A DNA stretch of 27,333 nucleotides from Bacteroidota bacterium. GTDB taxonomy: Bacteria; Bacteroidota; Bacteroidia; Flavobacteriales_F; PHOS-HE28. Below are positions 1 to 9,019 of this stretch, one piece after another. Below the pieces are notes generated by a model. It made no database searches. It saw only the letters and a program-made list of their open reading frames with translations, and was not told the DNA's origin. The number at the start of each line of letters is the position of its first letter. Position 1 is the first letter of the stretch. The DNA is taken from assembly GCA_023430325.1 (NCBI GenBank), contig JAEZAU010000207.1, positions 1 through 27,333 on the forward strand, given 5' to 3'. The translations under genes and the position numbers were made by a program.

Positions 1-1
1 A

Positions 2-178
2 CCACCAGAACCCGTGGCCAAGGCCGCTGTGGCCGGGATGTTGAAGAACAAGGCCCTGGTGATCCCCGGAGCATCCAACCAATTCACGGTGAAACTGCAG
101 AACCTGGTGCCGGATTCTGTGACGGAAAGCGTGGCCAGCGGGATCTACTTGAAGCGGCTTCCCAAAAGGAAGAACTAG
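2..178 (+). CDS. SDR-family oxidoreductase, C-terminal fragment (5' end outside window)
   Basis: This is the last 58 codons of a gene entering from the left edge, read in frame 2 and ending at TAG 176-178. The residues include PEPVAKAAVAGMLKNK near the start, then VIPGASNQF and a basic end KRLPKRKN. This arrangement resembles the C-terminal part of classical short-chain dehydrogenases that act on lipid-like or general carbonyl substrates, where a helix with a PE/VA motif is followed by a conserved 'vipG..n' strand. The Rossmann glycine motif and the catalytic Ser-Tyr-Lys lie outside the window, so the substrate cannot be inferred. The stop codon overlaps the stop of the convergent PAP2 gene within CTAG. 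Family assignment is moderately likely; any function beyond oxidoreductase is unknown. Confidence 0.6.
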   Translation, partial: PPEPVAKAAVAGMLKNKALVIPGASNQFTVKLQNLVPDSVTESVASGIYLKRLPKRKN

Positions 179-819
179 ATCAGGCCGAGCCGCTTTTGGG
201 CTCCCAATAGTTTGATCATCGATCCGGCCGCCAACCATGCCACCGTAGCGAAAAAGGGTGCAACCAGCACATCGATGGAATAGTGCACATGCTGGAACAG
301 CACCAGGAAACCCACGGCGAAGGCACCAAGACCGATCATATTGCGCAGCATGGATCGACCGACTGCGATGGCGAACAACACCGAGGTGGATGTATGACCG
401 CTGAAGAATAGATCCTTCAAGAATGGCTCTTCCGCAGGATAGAACACCTGCGTGATCGGATCGATGAGCGGTATGATCGTCAATGGCGGTTCAAGCGTCA
501 CCGTATAGATGGTGATCATCCTGAAGACAAGCAGCAACACGTAGGCGTGAAGCATCTGCGCGAACCGGTATGGATCACGCATCAGGCCGATGATGCCACC
601 GATCACCAACGAATACAGTACGCCGAAGGTCAATGCCGAAACGTCCGCCGGACCGATCATTGCCAGCAACGGATCGCTCAATAACGCGCCGGGCTTTGCT
701 TCAATGATCCCGAAGAAATACGGAAGCACCCAGACCACGGGCAACGCCAGCACTACACCGATGAGAAGCGAGAGCCGCCAGCCCCGATCGGCCCATGCTT
801 CGCGCCAGAGTTGTCTCAT
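175..819 (-). CDS. PAP2-superfamily membrane phosphatase / sphingomyelin-synthase-like protein
   Basis: This integral membrane protein of about 214 residues has roughly five or six hydrophobic segments. It carries the two histidine motifs of the PAP2 superfamily: FFSGHTSTS (His about residue 142) and HYSIDV (His about 179, Asp about 183, the HxxxD arrangement). FSGHT and HYSID fit the PAP2_C branch, which includes sphingomyelin and phosphoinositol ceramide synthases, better than the usual PSGH form. It probably handles a lipid phosphate or phospholipid head group at the membrane; the substrate is unknown. I chose ATG at 819 because the longer frame, which starts with GTG at 873, is encoded by an intergenic repeat (847-927) also found at 15185-15303. 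It lies 115 nt downstream of sucD on the same strand. Confidence 0.75.
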   Translation of the reverse strand: MRQLWREAWADRGWRLSLLIGVVLALPVVWVLPYFFGIIEAKPGALLSDPLLAMIGPADVSALTFGVLYSLVIGGIIGLMRDPYRFAQMLHAYVLLLVFRMITIYTVTLEPPLTIIPLIDPITQVFYPAEEPFLKDLFFSGHTSTSVLFAIAVGRSMLRNMIGLGAFAVGFLVLFQHVHYSIDVLVAPFFATVAWLAAGSMIKLLGAQKRLGLI

Positions 820-846
820 GGCACCAATACTAATGACCCATGATCC

Positions 847-927
847 GATCTGCGTGAAGGATAGAAGCGGCACCCCGCAGCGCAGCGAGGAGTACAGCGG
901 ATAGCCTGACCCGCAGGGGCACGCCCG
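847..927 (-). repeat. Interspersed intergenic repeat, copy A
   Basis: Read on the minus strand, this stretch starts GGGCGTGCCC, continues through GGCTATCCGCT and a TCCTC block, and ends CTTCTATCCTTCACGCAGATC-like sequence. The same blocks in the same order occur at 15185-15303 (GGGCGTTGCCC, GGCTATGCGTT, TCCTC, CTTCTATCCCTAACGCA). The two copies differ mainly in the hairpin after the first block, which is only CCC-TGC-GGG here. It fills the space between sucD and the PAP2 gene and could serve as a weak transcript-end hairpin for sucD. It contains the spurious upstream start of the PAP2 frame. Confidence 0.65.
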
Positions 928-934
928 AAAGAAC

Positions 935-1816
935 TCACTTCACCAGTTGGCCCATCACCTCCTTCACCTTCGCGCCGATCTGAGCGGGGCTGTCCACCAC
1001 GTGGATGCCACATTCGCGCATCACCTTCTTCTTGGCCGCAGCGCTTTCATCCGCACCGCTCACGATCGCACCTGCGTGGCCCATCGTGCGGCCTTTTGGT
1101 GCTGTTTCGCCAGCGATGAACCCCACCACTGGCTTATCGCAATTCTCCTTGATCCAACGCGCGGCACGGATCTCCAGGTCGCCACCGATCTCACCGATCA
1201 TCACAATGGCCTCGGTCTCCGGATCGCCTGCAAAAAGCTGGATCGCTTCCAATGTGGTGGTACCGATGATCGGATCGCCGCCGATGCCGATCGCCGTTGT
1301 GATGCCCATGCCGGCCTTCACCACCTGATCGGCGGCTTCATAAGTGAGCGTTCCACTCTTGCTTACAATGCCGACCTTTCCCTTCTTGAACACAAAGCCC
1401 GGCATGATGCCCACTTTGCATTCATCGGCCGTGATAACCCCCGGGCAATTGGGGCCGATCAACGTGCAATTCTTCCCGCGCAGGTATTCGCGTGCCTGTA
1501 CCATGTCCTTCACAGGGATCCCTTCGGTGATGCAGACGATCACCCGGATGCCTGCTTCGGCCGCCTCCATGATGGCATCGGCAGCGAATGCCGGTGGCAC
1601 GAAGATGATGCTCACGTCAGCGCCGGTGGCCTTCACCGCATCGCTCACTGTTTCGAACACCGGCCGATCAAGGTGCTTCTGGCCGCCTTTGCCGGGAGTG
1701 ACACCGCCGACCACATTGGTGCCATACTCGATCATCTGCGATGCATGGAAGGTGCCTTCACTGCCGGTGAAACCCTGTACCAACACCTTTGACTTCTTGT
1801 TTACCAGTACGCTCAT
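935..1816 (-). CDS. sucD: Succinyl-CoA ligase (ADP-forming), alpha subunit
   Basis: SucD pairs with SucC (not in this window) to interconvert succinyl-CoA and succinate with phosphorylation of a nucleoside diphosphate in the TCA cycle. The 293-residue length is normal for the family. The N-terminal CoA-binding Rossmann domain shows QGFTGSEGTFH (about 14-24) and the GGVTPGKGG loop (about 37-45). GPNCPG sits at about 121-126, and the phosphohistidine motif GHAGAIV places the catalytic His at 247. The C-terminal ligase part contains GEIGGDLE. The start at 1816 fits the standard N-terminus, with a -7 promoter box 22 nt upstream. sucC is not adjacent, as in many Bacteroidota where the two subunit genes are unlinked. 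Identification is very secure. Confidence 0.97.
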   Translation of the reverse strand: MSVLVNKKSKVLVQGFTGSEGTFHASQMIEYGTNVVGGVTPGKGGQKHLDRPVFETVSDAVKATGADVSIIFVPPAFAADAIMEAAEAGIRVIVCITEGIPVKDMVQAREYLRGKNCTLIGPNCPGVITADECKVGIMPGFVFKKGKVGIVSKSGTLTYEAADQVVKAGMGITTAIGIGGDPIIGTTTLEAIQLFAGDPETEAIVMIGEIGGDLEIRAARWIKENCDKPVVGFIAGETAPKGRTMGHAGAIVSGADESAAAKKKVMRECGIHVVDSPAQIGAKVKEVMGQLVK

Positions 1817-1838
1817 CTTCTGCTAATTGATCGGGCGG

Positions 1839-1846
1839 CAAATGTA
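1839..1846 (-). promoter_or_regulatory. Bacteroidota -7 box (TACATTTG) for sucD
   Basis: The minus strand reads TACATTTG, an exact match to the Bacteroidota -7 consensus TAnnTTTG, 22 nt before the sucD ATG. The same core followed by CCGCCC stands before rpmE2 (21387-21394). No clear -33 TTTG is visible at the expected distance, so promoter strength is uncertain. Confidence 0.55.
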
Positions 1847-1949
1847 CGGGCCCAAGTGCAGGTTGACGGCCTTGCCCGATGTTGCGAGCGGACTTTTTTC
1901 ATTCTGTGCGGAGTGCGCCACGTACCGATCGATCGATACTGCCTTAGGG

Positions 1950-4900
1950 CTACGGCTTCGCCAGGATCGATGGTCCGAACGCCTCCAACAGGATCCGTGC
2001 ATCGCGGATAGGGATGCGTTTTCCATTGAGATAGGCCGTAACGAAAGCGTCCTTCACCCCCATATCCACGATCTGCAAGCGTCTTTCACGCGCACCTTCC
2101 ATGTCCAAATAAACTCCTGTGGAATAACGGATCTTTTGCGTTTCGGTGAGCTCGCTTACCAGCGGCGTGATGTTGTAGAGCTTTTCCAGTTCCACCGGCT
2201 TGGTGTAAACGCCCACCTGTACCGTGAAGAACAGGCCCATGATCATCTCCACCGGCCGTGCTGGTGCTGCACCGGAAACGGGATAGTACGTGGTGGCCGC
2301 AGGAGCCGGCTTGAATTGGGCCATGATCCCCTCAGCAGATGGCGGATACGTGGTAAGTACCTGCTTTTTCTCCTCTTCGGGAGAAAGTGCCGGCACCTCA
2401 GGTGGGGTAGCGTTCGGGGCCACGGGAGGGATCGTGTTCTCCGAGGTCTGCGTGCCAGTGGGCGGTACCTGATCGGGTGTGGCGGTGACCGGCGCGGTGC
2501 TTCCAGGGTCCACGTTTTCTGTGCGTTCTGCCGGTCGTTGTGGGATAGTTGAAGTATCTGCTGACTTTGCAGTCTGTTCTGGTTGTTGCTGTACCACGGG
2601 ATCCTCCGTGAGTTCTGTCACCGATCTTCGATCGACCACTGCATCGTTCCGCTGGGCAGGTGTTGTTGCATTGGCCAGTTGACCATCCCCTTCAGTACGT
2701 GTCATCCGCATGGCCTCGTTCAGCCCGATCCGCCTGCCATTGTAGTAGGCCACCACGAAAGCGTCGCGGTATCCGCGTGTACGAACCAGGTCCTTCGCCT
2801 TGAAAGCCTGATCGAACGTGGTGAACAATCCAGCGGTGTATCGGGTGAGCCCGTTACCAGCATCCTCTCCCATAACCGGTGTCATGTCGCTGAAGGTCTC
2901 CTGCGGTATCGCATTCCTGAAGGCACCCACCTGTACCTTGAACACCAGGCCTTCCGGCATCTCTGCGTTCATCAGGAATGGCTGATCCACTTTGCCATTT
3001 GCGGGGTGAAGGGCGAAAATGTCCTCTTCCAACCTCTTGGGTACAACGAAACTTCCTGCGGTGTTGACGTTCCCGGTATTCCAGCCTTCCAATGCTGCCC
3101 GCGCAGGGTCGAAGGGCTCTGTCCGGGCCGCATTGATGGAGGGAGTTGGATCGGCCGTTACAGGCTCCGGTCCAGGTCGATCTATGGTACCCGGTGGTAC
3201 AGGCCGATCATTCTCTTCGATCGGGGGTCCTTCCCTCTTTCCGCCAACATCTGCGATCGTTGATGAAGTTGTATCCGCCTTCACGACCCGGCGAATGCCA
3301 TCTTCTGTCCGCCGGTTCTTCGCTTCATAAGCGATCAATTCATCTGCACGTTGCTTATCCAGTGAGTTCAACAAAGTGGTGGCCCGGCCTTCGTTCTCAT
3401 TGGAAGCGATCTTCAATCGGGAGGATACCTCAGCCAACGAATCTGCGCGTGCCATCAGCAGATCGGCCTTTTCCATGAAGATCCGGGAACGTTCGGCTGC
3501 TTCGATCGCAGTGGTGCGGCCGTTCCTGGCATCCTGCTCGGCCCTGGCTGCGCCCGCTTCAAGCTCGCGTGCAAGAAGACGGTTGCTGGCTGCAGCTGAA
3601 TCGGCGCGAGCGGCCAGCAATTTCTGGTCCTGTGCAATGGACTTCAACTGGAGGAAACGGCTGAGGTCCTGGTTCTCCATCACCAGTATCCCTTCCTCAT
3701 TGTCCAGATAATAATACTTCACGATCCGGCGGACCACCACCTCATTCCCGATCGCCAGTCTTTCATTCGCTTCCAACGCACGTGCCTCCTGGCCTTTCAG
3801 CAGTGATGCCGTATGCAACGAATCGGATAATTGCTGCGCTTTCAATGCCATCATCTCCACCTTTGCTCTATCGGCCGGGGCAACGGTGTTCGCGCTATCG
3901 CGTAGTGCGATTGAGCGCGACGACATCTCAATGGACTTTCGATCCAGCATCGCTGCCTCTTCCGTGGTAGTGACAATGAGCTTCTCCATGGTGGCCGCAT
4001 CGCTAACCGGATCGATCCTGGCTGGATCGGTGACCGGGACCACATCACCAAGTCCCATCTCGAAAGTGCTTACCGGAGTTCGTGCAATGGGGGGCAGTGC
4101 AAGCTCCTTCGTTCTTATCTGCTGAATGGTCTCTTCGCGCACGGCACCCAGTTTGGCGTTCGTGGAAGGATCTGCCGATGGGGGCACCGGGGGATCAACG
4201 ATCTGCCGATCCTCCGTCAGTGCAACATTGCTCTCCGTGGTGGTCGGTACCGGATCGGTCTTTGTGACGGGCCGATCGGCCATGACCTCCGTTCCAGTAC
4301 CATTCATCTTCTGCACGATCCGATCATACGACAGAGCTTCGCCGCGCGAATGCTGGCCGCTGATCAGATAATTATGCGCGGTGAGCGATCGGTCCAATTC
4401 GCGCAGTGCCTGAAGTTCCATGGAGTAAGCGCGGCGATACAGGCTATCACGCATCAGGATGTCCTGCGTGCGATCGGCCTGTTTGCGCACACGGGCCGCA
4501 TCATCGAACTCCTTTTGTGCTTTCGAGCGGAGGTCCTGTGCAAGCAGGAGAACAGGTTCTGTGGATGGCAGTTGAAGTGTGGTCACCGCCCTTTGCAACG
4601 TGCGAAGGCTGTCGGTGCCTGTATTCCATTCCTCCTTGGTGAGAAAAGCCGTGCGCTGACCCAGTTCAGTGCGAATGATCAATCGGTCATCGATGAGCCT
4701 GTCCGTCCGTTTACGAAGACGATCATACTGCTTACCGTTGTTCATGGTGGTGAGAACGCGCAAGGCGGAATCGATCCGTACGGTAAGCGCATCCATGCGT
4801 ACCAGATCCGCTTCCTTCGCTGAAGTGCCCTCCTTCACGTGTGGCGATCTGTGTTCGATCCGGCTATGATAGATCTTCATCAGATCGGGATGCACCTGGA

Positions 4901-7900
4901 TGAACCGATCGGCGATCGGGTCGGCCGGTGGCATGCCCGCCGGCGTATTGGGCGGCGGCAGCGTATCGGAGGAAGGACCGGCTTCGATGGATACGTTCGA
5001 AGTGTCATCAGTTGTACCGGTGGCACCTTCATAAGATGCGATCTCATTCTGGCGATCCTGCAGATATCGATCGGCCATTGCCATATGCTGCTGACGGATC
5101 TGCCTCAATCTTTCCACCCGGGGAAGGATGCGGTCGGCCTGTGAAGCATCCAGATCGAGCACCATCAGCTGTCTCGCCATTTCAGCTCGAATGCTGTCCG
5201 AGAGCATCAATTCCAAGCCATGCAGACCGTTGGCCCGCTCATCTGCATCGGCGATCTTCTTGAGTTGCGCCTCATGTTCATAATATTCGCTGAACAGTTT
5301 GTTCACCAGATCCTCCTCTTTCGTATCCCGATTGAAGATCATGGGAACCCGCTCCAGATCCACCGGTTCCCAATAAGGATCATCCTCGATAGCGATAGCT
5401 GCCTCGGCCGCCGTCTCCTGCTGATCGAGCTCAAGAAGCTTGTTCTGTAGTTCGGCCTTCCGCTGCTGGATCTGCTGTCGGCGATCGTTGTTCTTTTCCG
5501 CCTGTTCCAATTGCATGAGCTCGGCGAGCTCGTTCTCCATGAGGAATCGCTCGGTGGCCGCATCGATCTTATCGTCCTTCACTTCTCCACCGGCCTCATC
5601 CGGTGCATTCGGGATCTCGGCCGAGCTTTCGGCAACAGTGGCCGTACTGTCATCACTAGTGGAATTCTGCGGAGAAACTCCGGTGGACCGTGATGCGCCA
5701 GCGATCCTATCGTCTTCAAGTGCGCCGTTCACGTTCTCTCCATCATTGCTCACGGGTACATCGGCCACACGAACATCCTTCGGATCGGCCTTTTCCAGAT
5801 CGCCCATGGTCCCGGTCCTTCGGTTCGCTGCTCTTTCAGCTTCAGATCCTGTGGAGCGATCGATCGAGCGGGTGGCTACGCGGTCGTCGGTAGTGGAGGT
5901 GGCAGCAGGCGCACTCCAATCATAAGTGCGCAACTGTCTTTGCTGTTCCATCTCCGCAATGCGCGCCATGAAGCGTTCATCCACCGGTATGGATGCTATC
6001 TTGCTGTGGGTGGTCGCTATCCGTTTCTCCAACCCTGCAAGTTCCGCTTCGGCAGGCAATGCGGAACCATCAATTGCGGCAGTGGAAAGATGCTTCTGCA
6101 GTTCATACTCCGATCGAAGGAAGAAAAGCTCGCGTTCCAGGTCTTTGACAACGTTGAATTTCTGATCGATCTCCTTCCTTAACTCAACTACAGCCTGTTT
6201 CTCCACCGCCAGCTGCCGATCTATTTCCTCGATCTTCTTATTGCCCTTTGCCACAGATCGCTCCCGCTCCAGTTGCTTGATGCGATCGGTGAGCTGTTTC
6301 TCTTCGCTGCGTGCGCTGTTGGCCCGCTGCAAAGCCGCCTTTGTCTCCTTTTCCTTATCGAGCATCGCCTGTTCCGATCGAAGCAAGGGCGTAGGATCGA
6401 GCTCGGGCTTTGCCTTTTGATCCACACGTTGCTTCAGGGCCGTAAGATGCCTCACCGCCTCCCCCTCGTTCTTCTGCGCAATGGTTGTGCGGATGTCCTG
6501 CGCCAATCGGTTCGCGGTGATGGCCATTTGCGTCCGCTTGAGTTGCTCGGCCTCCAGGTCCTTTGCTGTGCGGTGAGCCGTGCGTGCCCTTTCGATCGCG
6601 GCCTTTGAATCTTCACGTAATTCCGCGGCCTTCAACATCAAGCCATATCGTTCCTCCTCATCGCTCTTCAGCACAGCGGCATCTGCCATGGCCTGTGCTT
6701 CACGGGCCAATTCTTCGGCTGCCTTGGTAGCCTCCAGGGAGAGTGCAAAGGCCCCCTGCGATCGGACCTTCAGATCGGCGGCCTCTGTCTCCAGTTCACG
6801 GGCATCGGCATCGGCCAGCATCTGCACACTCTCCTCATTGTGTTCTCCAGTGAACCCTGCGCGAGTGAAAATATCGAAGTGCTCCTGCGCAGTTTCCTCC
6901 TGCACGGGTCGCTCCTCCACATCGAGGCGTGCCCGGCGCTTGATCTCATCCAAGGCCATGGCGATGAGATCGCCTTCCAATGGCCGATCGAAATGATTAC
7001 GGATGACCAATTTTTCCAGATCGGCGTGTTTGGTGAGCGCCAGCTCCTGCCGGTAACCTTGAGGGATATCGTTCTTCGGCACATCGACCAGCCCCACATG
7101 CGTTTTGCCGCTCGGTCCACATTCCACCAGGAAACGGAACCGGCCACTGCGCGGAAGCGCGAGCACATAAGATCCATCCTTGTCGGTGCGCACTTCGGTG
7201 ATGCGTTCGCGTGAAACGGCATCTTCCACCACGATACGCGCCTTCTTGTCGTTGGGATCGAACTCGCTGGTGTATTCGCCTTGCAATACGGTGATCACGA
7301 TCGGCACCTGCGAGGTGGAGACACGGTAAACGTGCAACATGCCCTGCTTGCTGCTGCGGCCACTGGCGAAACATGCTTCGCGGTGCTCGGGATCCACGAT
7401 GTAGAGGAAATCATCATCAGGCGTGTTGATCGCAAAATCCAGGTTCTCCGGTGGACCAAAAGCGCCGGTACCGCGATCATAACTGGCGCGGAACACATCA
7501 TAGCCGCCCATGCTGTTGTGGCCCTTGCTGCTGAAATAGAACGTCTTACCATCGGGATGAAGGAAGGGGAAATCTTCATCCTCATCGGTATTGATGTAAC
7601 CGGCCACCTTCACCGGTGTTGCGAAATTGCCGGTGGGCAGCAATTCCGTGCGATAGATGTCCTTGCCGGTCCTTCCATCCTTTCCGTAGCTGCCGAAATA
7701 GATCGGTCCCTTCTGGTCGGGCAGATAGAGCAGCATCCTTTCCTTTCGCTTCTTATCGAAGGAGGCCTTCAGTTCATCGGGCAGTACAACGATCTTTCCG
7801 CCGATATCGCTCAGGTCATAGAAACGGAAGAAATCCTCATCGGTGGCCTCCACCTTCTTCTTCACGTCGATCTCCTTCAAGCTGCTGAGGAGCTTTTCTC

Positions 7901-8369
7901 CATTGCGACATTGTTTCTGGAAGGCACCCACGGGGCGTTCTGCAAGCAGTTTCTTATCGGCCTTCGCCTGGAACGAATCGTACGCTTCGAGGGCTTTTTT
8001 GAACTGGTAATCCAGGTGATATGCTCTTCCCAGCCAGTACCATGCGGCCGTAGGCACACCTTCCTTCGCTACGGCATACTTCAAGTAACCGACCGCCTTC
8101 GTCTTATCCTCTCCATTGAAGATGAGGCAGGTACCGTAATGGTAACTGAGTACGGGATCGGAAGGTTGAAGGCTGATCAGCTGGGAATAAAGCGGCAGGG
8201 CCTCGGTGAACCGCTCTTCATTGAACAGTGCATCGGCCTTGGTACGTACCTGCGCATCGCCCTGCCCGAAGGCGGCTGAATAGATGCAAAGGACGAGAAA
8301 TATGCCCGCAGAACGGGTCATCATCTGAGAGTGGGCCTTTCTACTGCAAGATCCGACCCATTGTTTCAT
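1950..8369 (-). CDS. Giant exported TPR/PD40/coiled-coil protein with two C-terminal SPOR-like repeats
   Basis: This protein of about 2139 residues has a signal peptide (MMTRSAGIFLVLCIYSAAFG, cleavage before Gln). TPR-like helices follow (about 40-150), then PD40/WD40-like strands with PIYFGSYGKDG, FPFLHPDGKTFYFSS and GGYDVFRAS (about 215-345). A carboxypeptidase-regulatory-like beta domain (about 370-430) has DKDGSYVLALP. Some 1300 residues of Ala/Glu/Arg/Lys-rich coiled coil and Pro/Thr/Asp-rich linkers come next. Two related SPOR-like units, VFKVQVGAF (about 1806-1885) and FFTVQVGVY (about 2047-2139), end the protein; both carry a late DAFV.AY.NG(R/K)RI. The front half resembles PorE of the type IX secretion system, but no OmpA domain is present. 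The start at 8369 overlaps the plsY stop as ATGA; ATG 8324 also gives a good signal peptide. It probably sits in the periplasm or outer membrane and may bind peptidoglycan. Confidence 0.8.
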   Translation of the reverse strand: MKQWVGSCSRKAHSQMMTRSAGIFLVLCIYSAAFGQGDAQVRTKADALFNEERFTEALPLYSQLISLQPSDPVLSYHYGTCLIFNGEDKTKAVGYLKYAVAKEGVPTAAWYWLGRAYHLDYQFKKALEAYDSFQAKADKKLLAERPVGAFQKQCRNGEKLLSSLKEIDVKKKVEATDEDFFRFYDLSDIGGKIVVLPDELKASFDKKRKERMLLYLPDQKGPIYFGSYGKDGRTGKDIYRTELLPTGNFATPVKVAGYINTDEDEDFPFLHPDGKTFYFSSKGHNSMGGYDVFRASYDRGTGAFGPPENLDFAINTPDDDFLYIVDPEHREACFASGRSSKQGMLHVYRVSTSQVPIVITVLQGEYTSEFDPNDKKARIVVEDAVSRERITEVRTDKDGSYVLALPRSGRFRFLVECGPSGKTHVGLVDVPKNDIPQGYRQELALTKHADLEKLVIRNHFDRPLEGDLIAMALDEIKRRARLDVEERPVQEETAQEHFDIFTRAGFTGEHNEESVQMLADADARELETEAADLKVRSQGAFALSLEATKAAEELAREAQAMADAAVLKSDEEERYGLMLKAAELREDSKAAIERARTAHRTAKDLEAEQLKRTQMAITANRLAQDIRTTIAQKNEGEAVRHLTALKQRVDQKAKPELDPTPLLRSEQAMLDKEKETKAALQRANSARSEEKQLTDRIKQLERERSVAKGNKKIEEIDRQLAVEKQAVVELRKEIDQKFNVVKDLERELFFLRSEYELQKHLSTAAIDGSALPAEAELAGLEKRIATTHSKIASIPVDERFMARIAEMEQQRQLRTYDWSAPAATSTTDDRVATRSIDRSTGSEAERAANRRTGTMGDLEKADPKDVRVADVPVSNDGENVNGALEDDRIAGASRSTGVSPQNSTSDDSTATVAESSAEIPNAPDEAGGEVKDDKIDAATERFLMENELAELMQLEQAEKNNDRRQQIQQRKAELQNKLLELDQQETAAEAAIAIEDDPYWEPVDLERVPMIFNRDTKEEDLVNKLFSEYYEHEAQLKKIADADERANGLHGLELMLSDSIRAEMARQLMVLDLDASQADRILPRVERLRQIRQQHMAMADRYLQDRQNEIASYEGATGTTDDTSNVSIEAGPSSDTLPPPNTPAGMPPADPIADRFIQVHPDLMKIYHSRIEHRSPHVKEGTSAKEADLVRMDALTVRIDSALRVLTTMNNGKQYDRLRKRTDRLIDDRLIIRTELGQRTAFLTKEEWNTGTDSLRTLQRAVTTLQLPSTEPVLLLAQDLRSKAQKEFDDAARVRKQADRTQDILMRDSLYRRAYSMELQALRELDRSLTAHNYLISGQHSRGEALSYDRIVQKMNGTGTEVMADRPVTKTDPVPTTTESNVALTEDRQIVDPPVPPSADPSTNAKLGAVREETIQQIRTKELALPPIARTPVSTFEMGLGDVVPVTDPARIDPVSDAATMEKLIVTTTEEAAMLDRKSIEMSSRSIALRDSANTVAPADRAKVEMMALKAQQLSDSLHTASLLKGQEARALEANERLAIGNEVVVRRIVKYYYLDNEEGILVMENQDLSRFLQLKSIAQDQKLLAARADSAAASNRLLARELEAGAARAEQDARNGRTTAIEAAERSRIFMEKADLLMARADSLAEVSSRLKIASNENEGRATTLLNSLDKQRADELIAYEAKNRRTEDGIRRVVKADTTSSTIADVGGKREGPPIEENDRPVPPGTIDRPGPEPVTADPTPSINAARTEPFDPARAALEGWNTGNVNTAGSFVVPKRLEEDIFALHPANGKVDQPFLMNAEMPEGLVFKVQVGAFRNAIPQETFSDMTPVMGEDAGNGLTRYTAGLFTTFDQAFKAKDLVRTRGYRDAFVVAYYNGRRIGLNEAMRMTRTEGDGQLANATTPAQRNDAVVDRRSVTELTEDPVVQQQPEQTAKSADTSTIPQRPAERTENVDPGSTAPVTATPDQVPPTGTQTSENTIPPVAPNATPPEVPALSPEEEKKQVLTTYPPSAEGIMAQFKPAPAATTYYPVSGAAPARPVEMIMGLFFTVQVGVYTKPVELEKLYNITPLVSELTETQKIRYSTGVYLDMEGARERRLQIVDMGVKDAFVTAYLNGKRIPIRDARILLEAFGPSILAKP

Positions 8370-9016
8370 TCCTGGTGGCCGCTCCTACCGGCAAGGCTCA
8401 TGCGATCTTCTTCGCCGCGCAACAGTCTGCCGATATTTTGCCTGTGGGTATAGAATACAATGATACTCAAGAGGATCGAAAATCCTATCTTCACCTGGCT
8501 GGTCTCCTGGTAGATGAGGATGATCGCCAGGGGAAAGGCCAACGCCGCCGAAAGCGATCCAAGTGAAACGAATTTGGTGAGCCCGTAGACGATCGCGAAC
8601 ATTCCCACGCAGATGGCAGCGGCACCCGGATGTATGGCCAGAATGGCGCCGAACGATGTGGCCACGCCTTTTCCGCCTTTGAAACCTGCGAACACCGGAT
8701 AGAGATGGCCGATGACGGCAGCGAGTGCAAGACCGATCCGCAGGAACATCCAGCCATCGCCATCCACTTCAAGATCGGTGAAGTTGGGCAAAAGTCTTAC
8801 GGGAACGAATCCTTTGGCGATGTCGATCAATAGAACGGGGATGCCTGCGCGCCGGCCCAGCACCCTGAAGGTATTGGTGGCACCGGCATTACGGCTTCCA
8901 TGCTCGCGCACATCGATGCCGAAGAACGCCCTGCCCCACCACACACTGGTGGGAATGCTTCCGAAGAGGTAAGCGATGATCACTGCAATGATGCCGTACA
9001 CCCAGGTGAACTCCAT
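8366..9016 (-). CDS. plsY: Glycerol-3-phosphate acyltransferase PlsY
   Basis: PlsY is an integral inner-membrane enzyme that transfers the acyl group from acyl-phosphate (made by PlsX) to glycerol-3-phosphate, giving lysophosphatidic acid, the first committed step of phospholipid synthesis. The 216 residues match the family. All three signature motifs are present: GSIPTS (about 19-24), GSRNAGATNTFRVLG (about 40-54) and GHLYPVFAGFKGGKGVAT (about 104-121). The end has THRQNIGRLLRGEE. Five hydrophobic segments are expected and visible. It starts 3 nt after the stop of the upstream giant gene and its TGA overlaps the next ATG by 4 nt, so translation is probably coupled. Very secure. Confidence 0.96.
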   Translation of the reverse strand: MEFTWVYGIIAVIIAYLFGSIPTSVWWGRAFFGIDVREHGSRNAGATNTFRVLGRRAGIPVLLIDIAKGFVPVRLLPNFTDLEVDGDGWMFLRIGLALAAVIGHLYPVFAGFKGGKGVATSFGAILAIHPGAAAICVGMFAIVYGLTKFVSLGSLSAALAFPLAIILIYQETSQVKIGFSILLSIIVFYTHRQNIGRLLRGEEDRMSLAGRSGHQE

Positions 9017-9019
9017 GGT

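Noticed and set aside
1817..1949. Terminator after the 2139-codon gene
   Set aside because: The minus strand has a run GAAAAAAG and a CGATCGATCG palindrome but no GC-rich hairpin followed by T residues. I see only the sucD -7 box in this spacer.
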